A stretch of 64,000 nt of DNA from Sulfurimicrobium sp. Its GTDB lineage: Bacteria; Pseudomonadota; Gammaproteobacteria; Burkholderiales; Sulfuricellaceae. The stretch covers positions 1 to 64,000 of the forward strand of contig JAUSBJ010000027.1 of assembly GCA_030652035.1 (NCBI GenBank), written 5' to 3'. Both the position numbers and the translations under genes were made by a program. Of the stretch, positions 30,905 through 39,788 are shown one piece after another (position 1 is the stretch's first letter; each line of letters begins with the position of its first letter). Under the pieces are notes generated by a model, which had not been told where the DNA came from, did no database searches, and worked only from the letters and a program-made list of their open reading frames with translations.

Positions 30905-33557
30905 AAAAGGGGCAATCGGCTCTCCCGTGCTCACACCCATGAACCCAGAATGGAGCAAGGTTTACCACCAGGACGAACGGCTGGCGGAACTGATCGTTGT
31001 TCTGAAAGTCGCCGATGACGGCACGGCAGGACTCGAGACCTCGCTTGTCCACGCCGACGCACCAGAGGAGCATGCCATACTGGCCAACTATCCTGCTCCG
31101 CCGATCCCGCCGACGCCGCATTCCGACCCAACCCCCGCCGACGTCGTGATTTATGCAAGCCCCAAGGAATTTGCCAGCTTTGCATACCCACGGGGGCTGC
31201 ACCCACCCACGCTGGCACAATGGGCACGGCGATTTGCCGAAATCGACAACAACGGCGCGTTCCAGAGCGCGTTACGTGGCCTGTTCGAGCAGAAGGCATG
31301 GCCGGCTATGGAAGCCGAAAGCCAGGATTTTATTGCACCTGAATCGAAAAAATATCCAGGCCAATACGTTCGCCGCATTGCGGACTTGCCCGCTCCCATG
31401 GGGCGGCTTGAAAGGGCGCCGGTCAGCCTGTTTTTGGCATCGCGCCCAACCGACCTGGAGGAACTAAAGGCGAAGCTGGAACAACTGCTGAGCATGTCCG
31501 CTATTAATTTTCTCGCCCAGCCGGATTACGCATCCCAACTTGGGCGGCTTCAGGACAGCCTGATTGCGCAACTAATCCTGGCCGAAAACAATGGCCCACA
31601 GGAAAGCGCGCTGATCCAGGCGCTCATCGTATGTCACATTGCGGCGCTGGTCGCCCAGACACCCGAACTGCTGTCCACGCCCGAGGAAGTGCAGGAGTCC
31701 CTGGCGGCCAGCGCACTGCTGCCGGCGACGATCTTCCCGCTTGCGCCACCCAATAGCGCTCCGGAAGGGGCGAGCTATGCGCGTCCACTCGGTTTCGCCG
31801 ACATCCAGATCATCAAACAGCACCTGCTGCGCTACCGGCTGGGGGAGATCGCCCACGTGGAGAATGTGATGCGCGGCGAAACCAAGGAGCGCAACGAACG
31901 CCATAGCCGCCGCATCGAAAGCCGTGAACGGGAAATCGTTCAGGAAACGGACTCCCAGGATCGCGAACAGGGCTACAAGGGACGCTCCCAGGCAAGCAGC
32001 GAAACCGTGGACACACCGCTCGACAGCCTAAAGCGAGAATTTGACAACCTCCAGGAGCAATACGCTTCCGACGGCCTGTCTGTGACGATGTCCGGCTCCT
32101 GGACGGACTCCCTCAGCGGACCGGCGCAACTCAGCGAAAGTGCATCTGACTATGCCCGCCGCCTGCTGGACCGGGCGGCGGCGCGGGTGGCCCGCCGCAC
32201 CGAATCGGAGCGGCTGCGCCGCTCGGTGGAGGAATTCGTGGAGCAGAACCTACGCCGCTTCGACAACGCCACTGGAAACGGACATGTGGTCGGAGTTTAC
32301 CGCTGGATAGACGAAATCCACGCTGCCAGTCTGGAAAATCGCGGCAGCCGTCTGGTGCTGGAGTTCGTAATTCCCTCCCCGTCCGCGGATTACGTGCGGC
32401 ATAACAATCTGCTGCATGGCCTCAACCTTGACGCCCCAATTCCACCCTGGAAGGGCGGAGAAGGCATCGCTCCCATCCTGTCCGCAGCCGACATATCACG
32501 CTCCAACTATGCTGCCCTTGCCGCCCGCTACAACGCCACCGCAGTGGAAACGCCTCCGCCTGAAAGCCTGTTGGCGAGCGTATCGCTGCAAAGCGACCCG
32601 CCCCACCCCTTGGCTCGCCTCGACATTCCCGAAGGCTACCAGACAGTCTCAGGCAGCGTAGGATACTGCTGGAGCGGCACCGCCCCGCAGCCACTTGATG
32701 TGCTGGTGGGAAATGCCGTCTTGAAAATCGACCCCGTTCAGAGCCCCAGCCCTGGATCATTGCCCCTCAGCTTTCCCCAGCCCAACCAGGGCAGCGTGCC
32801 GGTATCGGTGCTGTCCACTGAAACTGGCTACGCGATCAACGTAACGCTGGTATGCGCCTGCCCCGACGACGGCGCGCTGTTCCAGCGCTGGCGAATGGCG
32901 ACCTACCAGATCATCATGGCCGCCTACCAGGCACGCAAGGAAGAGTATCTGCTCGTCATGGAAAGGTTTAGTGCGGAATATGAACGGGAGGCAAGCGACA
33001 GTCGCAGGGAAACAGAGCGTACGGCACTGCGCCAGGCTGCCACCGAATGTCTGATCGCCCCCTTCCTTGCCTGGGACACCACGGCCCCGGCCTGGCACCA
33101 GGACACGGTGAACTTCAACCTCATCCCGTTTTTCCGCCGCGCCTTTGACTGGGGGGAAATGACTTACACCTTCCATGACAGCTTTTTTTCCGCCAGCGAT
33201 ACCAACCGTCCAGCATGGCTCACCATGGCCCAAGCACGCGAGCGGGGTCCAGGCTTCAGCGAATTTCTGGGAGCCGGGGCGGCGCGCCTGTTGGTGCCGG
33301 TGCAACCGGGCATGGTCCTCTCCCTGCTGTTCTACCTCGCCTCCCACGGCCGTTTCTGGTACGGCGCGGCAAGCCTCGCACCGGTGCACGAAACAAACTG
33401 GTTCCTCGCCAACGAGCTTAAATCCCTGCTTCACGAGCCGCTTTCCGGACATCCCGAAAAAAGCTGGGAAATGGAGGTGGCAACGTCCCTTCTCATGCTT
33501 CAGGAGGATGGCTGCCTGCCGGATTACCCTGGGAACGAACAAGGTAAGGAAGCATGA
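30720..33557 (+). CDS. Large protein of unknown function (945 aa) in the accessory cluster
   Basis: I do not recognise a family. The frame starts inside the sigma gene (185-bp overlap); protein-like sequence is clear from about residue 27 (TGEKTLGEEGWLRIAWTIAG). Visible parts: an N-terminal region to about 370, then a highly charged, probably coiled segment at about 380-430 (RNERHSRRIESREREIVQETD) and a Ser/Gln-rich linker. A helical stretch (ARRLLDRAAARVARRTESERLRR) comes next, then a conserved-looking block GVYRWIDEIHAASLENRGSRLVLEFVIPSP. The C-terminal third has FFRRAFDWGEMTYTFHD and WEMEVATSLLMLQEDGCLPDY. No signal peptide or membrane helix. The stop overlaps the tail-collar gene as ATGA. 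Size and company suggest a structural component or a scaffold (inference). Confidence 0.75.
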   Translation: MVESGIKSAFMRNWQVCSPCGHKTPVTGEKTLGEEGWLRIAWTIAGAEEACLGARLIIGPDEKGAIGSPVLTPMNPEWSKVYHQDERLAELIVVLKVADDGTAGLETSLVHADAPEEHAILANYPAPPIPPTPHSDPTPADVVIYASPKEFASFAYPRGLHPPTLAQWARRFAEIDNNGAFQSALRGLFEQKAWPAMEAESQDFIAPESKKYPGQYVRRIADLPAPMGRLERAPVSLFLASRPTDLEELKAKLEQLLSMSAINFLAQPDYASQLGRLQDSLIAQLILAENNGPQESALIQALIVCHIAALVAQTPELLSTPEEVQESLAASALLPATIFPLAPPNSAPEGASYARPLGFADIQIIKQHLLRYRLGEIAHVENVMRGETKERNERHSRRIESREREIVQETDSQDREQGYKGRSQASSETVDTPLDSLKREFDNLQEQYASDGLSVTMSGSWTDSLSGPAQLSESASDYARRLLDRAAARVARRTESERLRRSVEEFVEQNLRRFDNATGNGHVVGVYRWIDEIHAASLENRGSRLVLEFVIPSPSADYVRHNNLLHGLNLDAPIPPWKGGEGIAPILSAADISRSNYAALAARYNATAVETPPPESLLASVSLQSDPPHPLARLDIPEGYQTVSGSVGYCWSGTAPQPLDVLVGNAVLKIDPVQSPSPGSLPLSFPQPNQGSVPVSVLSTETGYAINVTLVCACPDDGALFQRWRMATYQIIMAAYQARKEEYLLVMERFSAEYEREASDSRRETERTALRQAATECLIAPFLAWDTTAPAWHQDTVNFNLIPFFRRAFDWGEMTYTFHDSFFSASDTNRPAWLTMAQARERGPGFSEFLGAGAARLLVPVQPGMVLSLLFYLASHGRFWYGAASLAPVHETNWFLANELKSLLHEPLSGHPEKSWEMEVATSLLMLQEDGCLPDYPGNEQGKEA

Positions 33558-34192
33558 CCTTCCGCCACGATTCCACCCCAGTTGGCACGGTCGCGCCCTA
33601 CGCCGCGCCGGTCAACGACCTGCAAGGACAGTCCGGAAGCAGCTACCCCAACGCCGCTTCGCGTGCCTATGACCTGCGCCTGGAACGGCTCGGCTGGCTG
33701 GTGTGCGACGGGCGCGCCGTGGCTGTGGCCAAGTACCACGAATTGTTCCTGGCCATCGGTTACATCCACGGCCGCCAAGGCGCAGGTTTTTTCCTGCTGC
33801 CGGACTATCGCGGCCGGGTCATGCGCGGCGTCAACTATACTGCCATGGGTCCCGACCAGTTATTGCGCGACGCCCAGGCTGCCGAGCGCGCCCCATCCGG
33901 CAGCGGCGGATGGGGCGGTAACCAGGTAGGATCAGTGCAGGAAGACGCCCTCCAGGCCCACGAGCACCTGTACAAGATGGCCATCGCGGGCGGCACCGCA
34001 GCCGAGGGTGCCCCGGTATTCGGCAGTTACCAGACCCCAGATCCCCAGACCACCGGCCTGGTGGCCCCCACAGGCTATCAGCCCGCCATCACCGAACGTC
34101 AGGCGCCGGAAACGCGGGTCAAGAATGCCTACGTCAACTTCATCATCAAGTACACCCTGCGCACGCGGCACCTGGATTTTTTCTGCGCATGA
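33554..34192 (+). CDS. Phage tail-collar domain protein
   Basis: A 212-aa protein with a tail-collar fold. The segment GWLVCDGRAVAVAKYHELFLAIGYIHG ... FFLLPDYRGRVMRGVNYTA matches the collar motif (W-CDG, then LPD-RGR--RG) of phage tail fibres and microcystin-dependent-protein homologues. The C-terminus has the usual QAHEHLYKM histidine region and the VKNAYVNFIIKY end. It is translationally coupled (ATGA) to the 945-aa gene. No other phage gene is adjacent, so it is probably a part reused in a host-encoded structure. Confidence 0.8.
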   Translation: MTFRHDSTPVGTVAPYAAPVNDLQGQSGSSYPNAASRAYDLRLERLGWLVCDGRAVAVAKYHELFLAIGYIHGRQGAGFFLLPDYRGRVMRGVNYTAMGPDQLLRDAQAAERAPSGSGGWGGNQVGSVQEDALQAHEHLYKMAIAGGTAAEGAPVFGSYQTPDPQTTGLVAPTGYQPAITERQAPETRVKNAYVNFIIKYTLRTRHLDFFCA

Positions 34193-34284
34193 GTTTTCAC
34201 AACCATGCCTGGTGCCTCGTCTTAACAACATGAACAGGACGGCATGATCAGCGCCGACCAACTCAAATAATTAAGGAGAGGGCG

Positions 34285-34950
34285 ATGGGCATCGAATATG
34301 AATTCGTCAATGTAGACACCAATCTCGCCACCCAGGTATTCGTTGCCAACAACCTGTGGCAAACCCCAGCACAGAGCTGCCACCCAGCGCCTGAGCCAGA
34401 ATCGCAGTTTTTCTACACCCCGTGGCAGTTCCTCAACGCTTCCCAGGGCGCGCGGGAATATTTCGCCGGCGGGGAAAACCTCGCCATCGTGGCGCACACC
34501 GTGGGCATGGCTGACGGCTCCGCAACACCGCAACGCCGCAGTTTCAGGATGCCGGTCCAACCCGGCGGCCAGTACCTGGTGTTTCCCGAAAACGATGACT
34601 TGCGAGTGATCCGCATCGGCGCGCAGGAATCACAAACCATCACGGTGGAGTCTGCCCCTTCCGGCATCAACCCCTTCAGCCTCGCCATCGAATGGTATCA
34701 GGGAGAAAGCCGCATCGGCGTCATCGAACCGCTGCCACCCGGCGCCGCAGCCTTGTTCCAGGCCGGTGACCGGCTGCTGTTCCATGACACGGAAGCGGAC
34801 AACCCGCGGCAGCGCTACACCCAGGCGGACCTGGCCGGCGCCACTGCCTACAAGGCGCCGGCCTATGCCAGGCAGGTCAAGGTCACATTCCAGAAACGCG
34901 GAGATGGCAAGGCCGGATACACCTTCTCTCCACCCTCCTCAGTTTCCTGA
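34285..34950 (+). CDS. Protein of unknown function in the accessory cluster
   Basis: A 221-aa protein, predicted mostly beta (EYEFVNVDTNLATQVFVANNLWQTP, then FFYTPWQFLN). No signal peptide, cysteines few. GGAG lies about 9 bases upstream of the ATG. The family is not known to me. The general look (aromatic, Asn- and Gln-rich, beta) is similar to the two paralogues that follow, and it may be another subunit of the same assembly. Confidence 0.65.
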   Translation: MGIEYEFVNVDTNLATQVFVANNLWQTPAQSCHPAPEPESQFFYTPWQFLNASQGAREYFAGGENLAIVAHTVGMADGSATPQRRSFRMPVQPGGQYLVFPENDDLRVIRIGAQESQTITVESAPSGINPFSLAIEWYQGESRIGVIEPLPPGAAALFQAGDRLLFHDTEADNPRQRYTQADLAGATAYKAPAYARQVKVTFQKRGDGKAGYTFSPPSSVS

Positions 34951-35060
34951 TTTCGCGGCCCTGGGGCCAAGAATCGCCGCCAGCGGCATCACGGACTCGG
35001 CTTCCGGCGGCGCGTCACATGTAAAGAGTCCGAATACCGATACCCGAAAAGGAGCACCTC

Positions 35061-35687
35061 ATGAGCACACGTTTCAATGTAGCGATGAATGTCGAGGATA
35101 TGCAGGGAAAAACCGTACTGGTCTTCCTGAAACCACAAAACCCGCAACGCAACTACAAAATTCACGCCTGGCAGGTTCTCACCGGTTCCGCAGGCGCCAC
35201 AGAATCCTTCGACTATGAGGCGATCATCTCCACTGACGTCACCAGCGAAGGCGAAAAGCCCGGCAACACCATCATCTCCGGCAGCCAGATCGTCGTGCCG
35301 GGACAACTGTTCACGGCCACCAGCCCCAGCGGCCTGTCGCCCAAGCTGCAACTGGCGCCCACCTCTCTGGCCCAGGCCAAGCTGACCCCCGAGCAGTGCG
35401 GCGTGATCAACCAGACCAACCCTTTCGTCCAGTTCGACAGCAACTGGTACGTCAACGGACGTCCGGTGGTGACCATGCCTTACGTGGACGCCAACATGAC
35501 CGTGAGCTTCGAGTACGAGCCCAATTTCTACTTCATGGTCGCATCGCCGCCCATGGTGGGCCAGACCTACATCGTGCAGAACTTCTCGGACATGACCCAG
35601 TACGTGATGCCGATCACCGCCACCGAAGTGGACGTGAACCTGACCAAGGACAAGGGACTGTGGACCTTCAACTTCAACGCGCTCTAA
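35061..35687 (+). CDS. Accessory cluster protein, first of two paralogues
   Basis: A 208-aa protein, rich in beta strands, without signal peptide. It shares with the next gene the N-terminal pattern DMQGKTVLVFLKPQNPQRNYKIHAWQVL and, in the middle, GVINQTNPFVQFDSNWYVNGRPVVTMPYVD. Also shared are FEYEPNFYFMVASPP and the ending W-F-F. AAAAGGAG lies 7 bases upstream of the ATG. Function unknown. A pair of such small beta proteins next to a collar protein would fit a secreted or particle-forming role (inference). Confidence 0.7.
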   Translation: MSTRFNVAMNVEDMQGKTVLVFLKPQNPQRNYKIHAWQVLTGSAGATESFDYEAIISTDVTSEGEKPGNTIISGSQIVVPGQLFTATSPSGLSPKLQLAPTSLAQAKLTPEQCGVINQTNPFVQFDSNWYVNGRPVVTMPYVDANMTVSFEYEPNFYFMVASPPMVGQTYIVQNFSDMTQYVMPITATEVDVNLTKDKGLWTFNFNAL

Positions 35688-35792
35688 GGCTCCATGCCTG
35701 AGCCGGCGCGGCACCGGGCAGCGGCCCCGGCGCCGCGCCGCTCGCGCCTTGCCTCCAAGCAAACTCAAACTCAAGACAGGCGGGAGTCAACA

Positions 35793-36428
35793 ATGATCAA
35801 GTGCAACGTCATCGCGGACGTGGCGGACATGCGCGGCAAGTCGGTCCTCGTCTTCCTGCGCCCCATGCGCCCGGCGCGTAACGTCAAAGTCCACGCCTGG
35901 CAAGTGCTGGATCTATCGGCGGGTTCCACCGCATCGTTCGAATACGACCCGGTCATCTCGGCCAGCATCACCACCGCCTGCATCCCTGCAGGCTCCCTTA
36001 CCCGTTCCGCAACAACCATCGTCCACCCCGGCGAACTATTCCAGGCGATCAGGCACAGCGGCCTGTCGCCGCACCTGCAAGAATGCTCCAGAGGCATGGC
36101 TGCGGCGCACCTGACGTCTTCCCAATCGGGCGTCTACAACCAGACCATCCCCCCCATCCCGATCAATTGCCGCTGGCTGGTAAGCGGCAGCCCGGTGGCG
36201 ACCATGCCGGATGTGGATTGGGGCATGACTTGCTCCTTCGAATACGAACCGGCGCTGTATTTCATGATCACCTCCCCGCTCGTAAGCGGCGAAAACTTTA
36301 CCGTCCAGGCCTTCACTGACACCACGTCTTACACCCCCTCCCCGGATATCTCGGCGCTCGACGTGCGCATCACCTGGGAGCGGAACCGCTGGCATTTCGA
36401 ATTCCTCCCGAACTGGGGGGATAGCTGA
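35793..36428 (+). CDS. Accessory cluster protein, second of two paralogues
   Basis: A 211-aa homologue of the preceding gene: DMRGKSVLVFLRPMRPARNVKVHAWQVLDLSAGSTASFEYDPVIS, then GVYNQTIPPIPINCRWLVSGSPVATMPDVDWGMTCSFEYEPALYFMITSP. The two are aligned over their whole length with only small gaps, so they arose by tandem duplication. This copy carries a few cysteines that the first lacks. The ATG at 35793 follows GGGAG by seven bases; the longer frame from 35694 is rejected. Role unknown. Confidence 0.7.
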   Translation: MIKCNVIADVADMRGKSVLVFLRPMRPARNVKVHAWQVLDLSAGSTASFEYDPVISASITTACIPAGSLTRSATTIVHPGELFQAIRHSGLSPHLQECSRGMAAAHLTSSQSGVYNQTIPPIPINCRWLVSGSPVATMPDVDWGMTCSFEYEPALYFMITSPLVSGENFTVQAFTDTTSYTPSPDISALDVRITWERNRWHFEFLPNWGDS

Positions 36429-36548
36429 CCCGGATGCACGTAAAGGCCCCTCTCCCGCGCTGGACCAGAATTTCACATTCACTTCGCGCGATGCGTCTTT
36501 AGCATGACATCGCCATACGGCGATGCCATCAAACCGTAAGGAGACACT

Positions 36549-36892
36549 ATGACCACACTCAGCCTCGCTGACATCCAAGCCGCCATTCAGGCGGCCTTCA
36601 ATCATTGGCTTGACCAGGACACGAACTCGTTCTACATCGACCTGAGCAGCCACCACGTGCAAGTAACCGTCGTCGCCGGCGCGGCACGCTTCGACTGCGG
36701 AATCCCCGGTTACAACATGCGCAACGACGACATTGCCGCACTCGCCGCCTGGGTTCCGCTCAACACAAACACGGCGATTCCGAGGGCGCCCTGGCGGGAT
36801 GCAAAATGGTCGGTCTGACCGGGCAGGTCAACGCCTACATGCTGGCCGCCAAGACCTTCAATTTTCATGTCAATCTCGTGGATGCGTGCTAG
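36549..36892 (+). pseudogene. Small accessory-cluster gene interrupted by a frameshift
   Basis: The ATG at 36549 (TAAGGAGACACT upstream) opens an 89-aa frame that is protein-like to about ALAAWVPLN. It then decays to a short tail ending at 36818. A second frame continues with clearly protein-like sequence (EGALAGCKMVGLTGQVNAYMLAAKTFNFHVNLVDAC) up to the TAG at 36890-36892. Joining the two near 36765 by a one-base change gives a protein of about 114 aa. It could be a true inactivating mutation, a sequencing error, or less likely a programmed shift. Family unknown. Confidence 0.55.
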
Positions 36893-36982
36893 CAACCCGC
36901 CAATTGCGGAAGGCAACTCAAGCCGTCCGTATGTCAGTCCTGGACCTTTACAAATATTTCATTACGCATAAAGGAAATACCC

Positions 36983-38389
36983 ATGAGCAGGCAACTTGCA
37001 GTCAATTTCATTAACAACAGCGGCCTTAAGGCCACGGTTTCCGTTGGATTCCTTCCAGGGCCGCCTGCGGCTGGGGAAGGCGCGCTTCCCTTCAGCATTA
37101 AAAACCTGAAGGATGGAAGCGAAATCGATGCTTTGGACAACAGTGGCGGGGCATATCCATGCAGCGGCCAATGGTACACGCTTGACGACCTATCGGCAGG
37201 CGTGGAAGTTTCTTCTTTCAGCGGGCGAATCTACGTTTGCTACGACACCCCATGGACGATCCAGCATCAAGCCTACGAGCCGGGGCAGGCGGTCACAGAC
37301 CCGAATTTTTTCCTGCGTTACGACAAAATGGAGATGACCTTTACCGGCAGTCCATCCGACGTCGCCGATCTGACCAGTATTGATTACTGGAGCATCCCGA
37401 TGACACTGACGACGTCTTATGCCGGCAAAGAAGTGCAAACAGTGCGGGGATTGTTTGAAAACGTAACGACCAAACAGTTATTTGATGCGTTGAACGCACT
37501 TACCACGCCACCCGTTTCCGGTGTGGCGGGCCCCGGTGGCACGGATGGCGTTCCGCTTCCAGCTCTTGTACCTGGACAGTTTGTGCAGTATCCCGGAGGG
37601 CCCGCGCCGGGTGCGGATTTTGCGCGCATTATCGGGCCTTCCTCATACCCGCCCTGCAATCCGCCGCCGGGAGGCATTCCTGTCATGCCTTACGATACCT
37701 TGCAGAGCTACCTCCAAAATCTGCTGACTTCGTTTGGGCCGGACACCGAGATTGGCGCAAATGTACCCACTCTCGGCAATGGCGTAATCGCGTCCATCGC
37801 CGGGAGTTTTGCAGGCGTAGGTCCGAATGCGCCTTTAAGCGGCCCTTTAAGCAGGCAAACATACGCCCTCACTGCCAGCATAGACGGCAAGCTTGACATT
37901 ACTTTAACTGGAACGCTGAGCGGGGTGAGCGGAACCACCACCATGCTTTACAAGGCCGCTGACCTGATGAATCCATCGGGCATTTACGGGGGAAACACCC
38001 CCTATTACCTTAACGGGTCGGCCACGTATACATCCCCTGGGAACGACGTGTACGGCTGGGTTGGCGGCGATCTATTCTCGGGCTTGAATATCGGTGCCGT
38101 GGGCAGCATGACAACCGTCGGCAATGTGCCCGGGGTTAATCCACCCGCAATGATAGGTTCGCTAAAAAGCCAGTTATGGTTTGGCATCCCGCCCGGCTTT
38201 TTCTTTGCAGAGATGCAGACGAGCGGCAAATACTACAACCAATGGGCCGCAACCCTGGCCCCCCTGTCGCAAGCTTACAACTTCGCGTATTCAGACCGTT
38301 TTGCCCCCGTATTTGCAAACCTGAATCCTGCCACGGTTGATACGCTGCAAATCACCCTAGAACCTGGCGCTGTAGCAGCAGCAATGTAA
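36983..38389 (+). CDS. GH64/thaumatin-like superfamily protein (beta-1,3-glucanase-like)
   Basis: A 468-aa protein. The segment FSGRIYVCYDTPW ... LRYDKMEMTFTGS ... DLTSIDYWSIPMTLTT is the pattern of the GH64/thaumatin-like fold. Glu117 and Asp134 lie close to the places of the two acidic catalytic residues of GH64 laminaripentaose-producing glucanases. The end (YAYSDRF-like, TVDTLQITLEPG) also fits. The middle (GPGGTDGVP, PPCNPPPGGIP) is Pro/Gly-rich. No N-terminal signal peptide is visible (MSRQLAVNFINNSG), which is unusual for a glucanase. The protein may therefore be non-enzymatic or leave the cell with the cluster's other products. It might act on beta-1,3-glucan of fungi or algae (inference). 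Confidence 0.65.
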   Translation: MSRQLAVNFINNSGLKATVSVGFLPGPPAAGEGALPFSIKNLKDGSEIDALDNSGGAYPCSGQWYTLDDLSAGVEVSSFSGRIYVCYDTPWTIQHQAYEPGQAVTDPNFFLRYDKMEMTFTGSPSDVADLTSIDYWSIPMTLTTSYAGKEVQTVRGLFENVTTKQLFDALNALTTPPVSGVAGPGGTDGVPLPALVPGQFVQYPGGPAPGADFARIIGPSSYPPCNPPPGGIPVMPYDTLQSYLQNLLTSFGPDTEIGANVPTLGNGVIASIAGSFAGVGPNAPLSGPLSRQTYALTASIDGKLDITLTGTLSGVSGTTTMLYKAADLMNPSGIYGGNTPYYLNGSATYTSPGNDVYGWVGGDLFSGLNIGAVGSMTTVGNVPGVNPPAMIGSLKSQLWFGIPPGFFFAEMQTSGKYYNQWAATLAPLSQAYNFAYSDRFAPVFANLNPATVDTLQITLEPGAVAAAM

Positions 38390-38835
38390 AAACGCCCCGC
38401 CCCCGCCCCTGCGACACGTGTGCCGTGGGGGCGAACCCGGCATCAATGAACTATTCTGGACCTTGCGCAATGCGAGTCCGAACGATCCTGCACATGATGT
38501 TCCAGTGCTCAAGCAGGTATCGACATTACTCCTTCCCACACGATTAATTGAGCAGCATGGCGCTCACAGATACAGGCCTGATCGCTTCCGCTCAAGCTAG
38601 ACACTTCCAATGAACTAAAACTCCGCTGCTTTCCGCTATGCGGGATCACTATCGTCTTGCCACGTGAAGTGAATGGGCATGTCCCCGATAGGTCTTTAAC
38701 TCGAAGGCAGCCTGAAAACATCCTGCGCGATGGCGCTGACAGATCACTCGCTGACCGGGCATGCCCGAACCACATTCCCAAGAAGCTAGCCTTTCCCGGT
38801 TAAAACGGACAGGAACTGCCACGCCGCTTCAGCGC
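38390..38835. other. Non-coding stretch after the GH64-like gene
   Basis: No supported gene. A hairpin CGCCCCT / GGGGGCG with the palindromic core ACACGTGT (38404-38433) follows the stop codon but lacks a T-tract. It may still protect or terminate the cluster transcript. The rest shows no recognisable element; short open frames on both strands do not look like proteins. Confidence 0.45.
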
Positions 38836-38867
38836 AAAAAAAACCCACCGCGCAAGCGATGGGTTTG
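38836..38867 (-). terminator. Rho-independent terminator of the CdtB-like operon
   Basis: On the minus strand AAACCCATCGC, loop TTGC, GCGGTGGGTTT forms a stem of about ten pairs with one mismatch region, followed directly by a run of eight T. It lies 18 bp after the stop codon of the last operon gene. Confidence 0.85.
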
Positions 38868-38884
38868 ATCAAACCAAAGTATAT

Positions 38885-39727
38885 TCAGGGCAAATAGACG
38901 CCGCGCACCGGCTGCACGCCGATATCGCTATACAGGGCGATGAGACCACTCATGTAGGGCGTCTCGCCTGTCGGCACGGGGATAGGAGAGGCGGATGGCG
39001 GACTGACCACTTCGAAGGTTTTGGTGCCGCTGACGAGAACCGGCCAATAGGTTCCCGGCGGGTTCAGCGGGACCAGCTTGCCGCCCGACCGCTTCGCCGG
39101 CAGGGCCAGCGCGACGTAACGCGGGCGCAGGAAAAGTTGCCCGGCATCCTCGGGGTTGATGCCGGTGGCGCTCCAAAAGGCGGACAGGACCTGCGACACG
39201 GTGGCGCTGGGCTGGGCGCTACGCGGCTTAGCGACACTCCAGCCGTCATCCACCATGACCTGGAAGGGGTCGCGGGCCTGGTAGGACGGATAACGTGATA
39301 CCCATTTTTGCTTTTTTATCGCCGTGAAGGCGGCGTCCAGCCCCTTGTCGTTGGCATCCACCAGCACCAGCACCTCCATTTTGATTGCCGCGCTGGCCTT
39401 GCTGTTGGCGTTGGCGACGGGAACGCCGGGCAGCGTGACCAGCCAGGCGTAATACACGGTTTTCGCGATGTTGCCGTAGGGAGTCAGGTCGGAGACCTGG
39501 ACGAATTGCGGCTGCGTAGCGGGTTGAGCCGTGGCGGACACGCCCAGGTATTTGCTGGCCAGCTTGACCGCCTCAGTGGCGGGGAAGGTTGGCGGCACGA
39601 GGGTGGATTGCCAGCTCAACGGCCCGGCGGTGTTTTCCGCCGGTTCAGCCGCCAGCGTGGCAAGAGGATAGACGAGAAAAGCCATGAGCAGAATCAGCCA
39701 GAGCTTGCGGTAAATTTGCGGTTTCAT
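38885..39727 (-). CDS. Secreted protein of unknown function
   Basis: A 280-aa protein with an N-terminal signal peptide (KLWLILLMAFLVYPLATLAAEP, cleavage probably after LAA). The mature part has no motif I recognise. It contains helix-rich and Pro-rich stretches, SRYPSYQARDPFQVMVDDGWS, and an ending IALYSDIGVQPVRGVYLP. The ATG at 39727 follows GGAAAGGA at good distance; the longer frame to 39757 is rejected. It is the last gene of the minus-strand operon and ends just before a strong terminator. It could be a partner or carrier of the CdtB-like protein, but only position supports that. Confidence 0.7.
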   Translation of the reverse strand: MKPQIYRKLWLILLMAFLVYPLATLAAEPAENTAGPLSWQSTLVPPTFPATEAVKLASKYLGVSATAQPATQPQFVQVSDLTPYGNIAKTVYYAWLVTLPGVPVANANSKASAAIKMEVLVLVDANDKGLDAAFTAIKKQKWVSRYPSYQARDPFQVMVDDGWSVAKPRSAQPSATVSQVLSAFWSATGINPEDAGQLFLRPRYVALALPAKRSGGKLVPLNPPGTYWPVLVSGTKTFEVVSPPSASPIPVPTGETPYMSGLIALYSDIGVQPVRGVYLP

Positions 39728-39788
39728 GAATATTTCCTTTCCTAGAAGTTCGGCCATGCGGCACGAGCGCGGGTATGAATCGAATCTA

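Noticed and set aside
30092..38389. Contractile injection system or prophage
   Set aside because: Only a collar-type protein resembles phage; no sheath, tube, baseplate, terminase, capsid, integrase or AAA ATPase gene is present.
38418..38781. Short open frames on both strands after the GH64-like gene
   Set aside because: No ribosome binding sites and no protein-like pattern.
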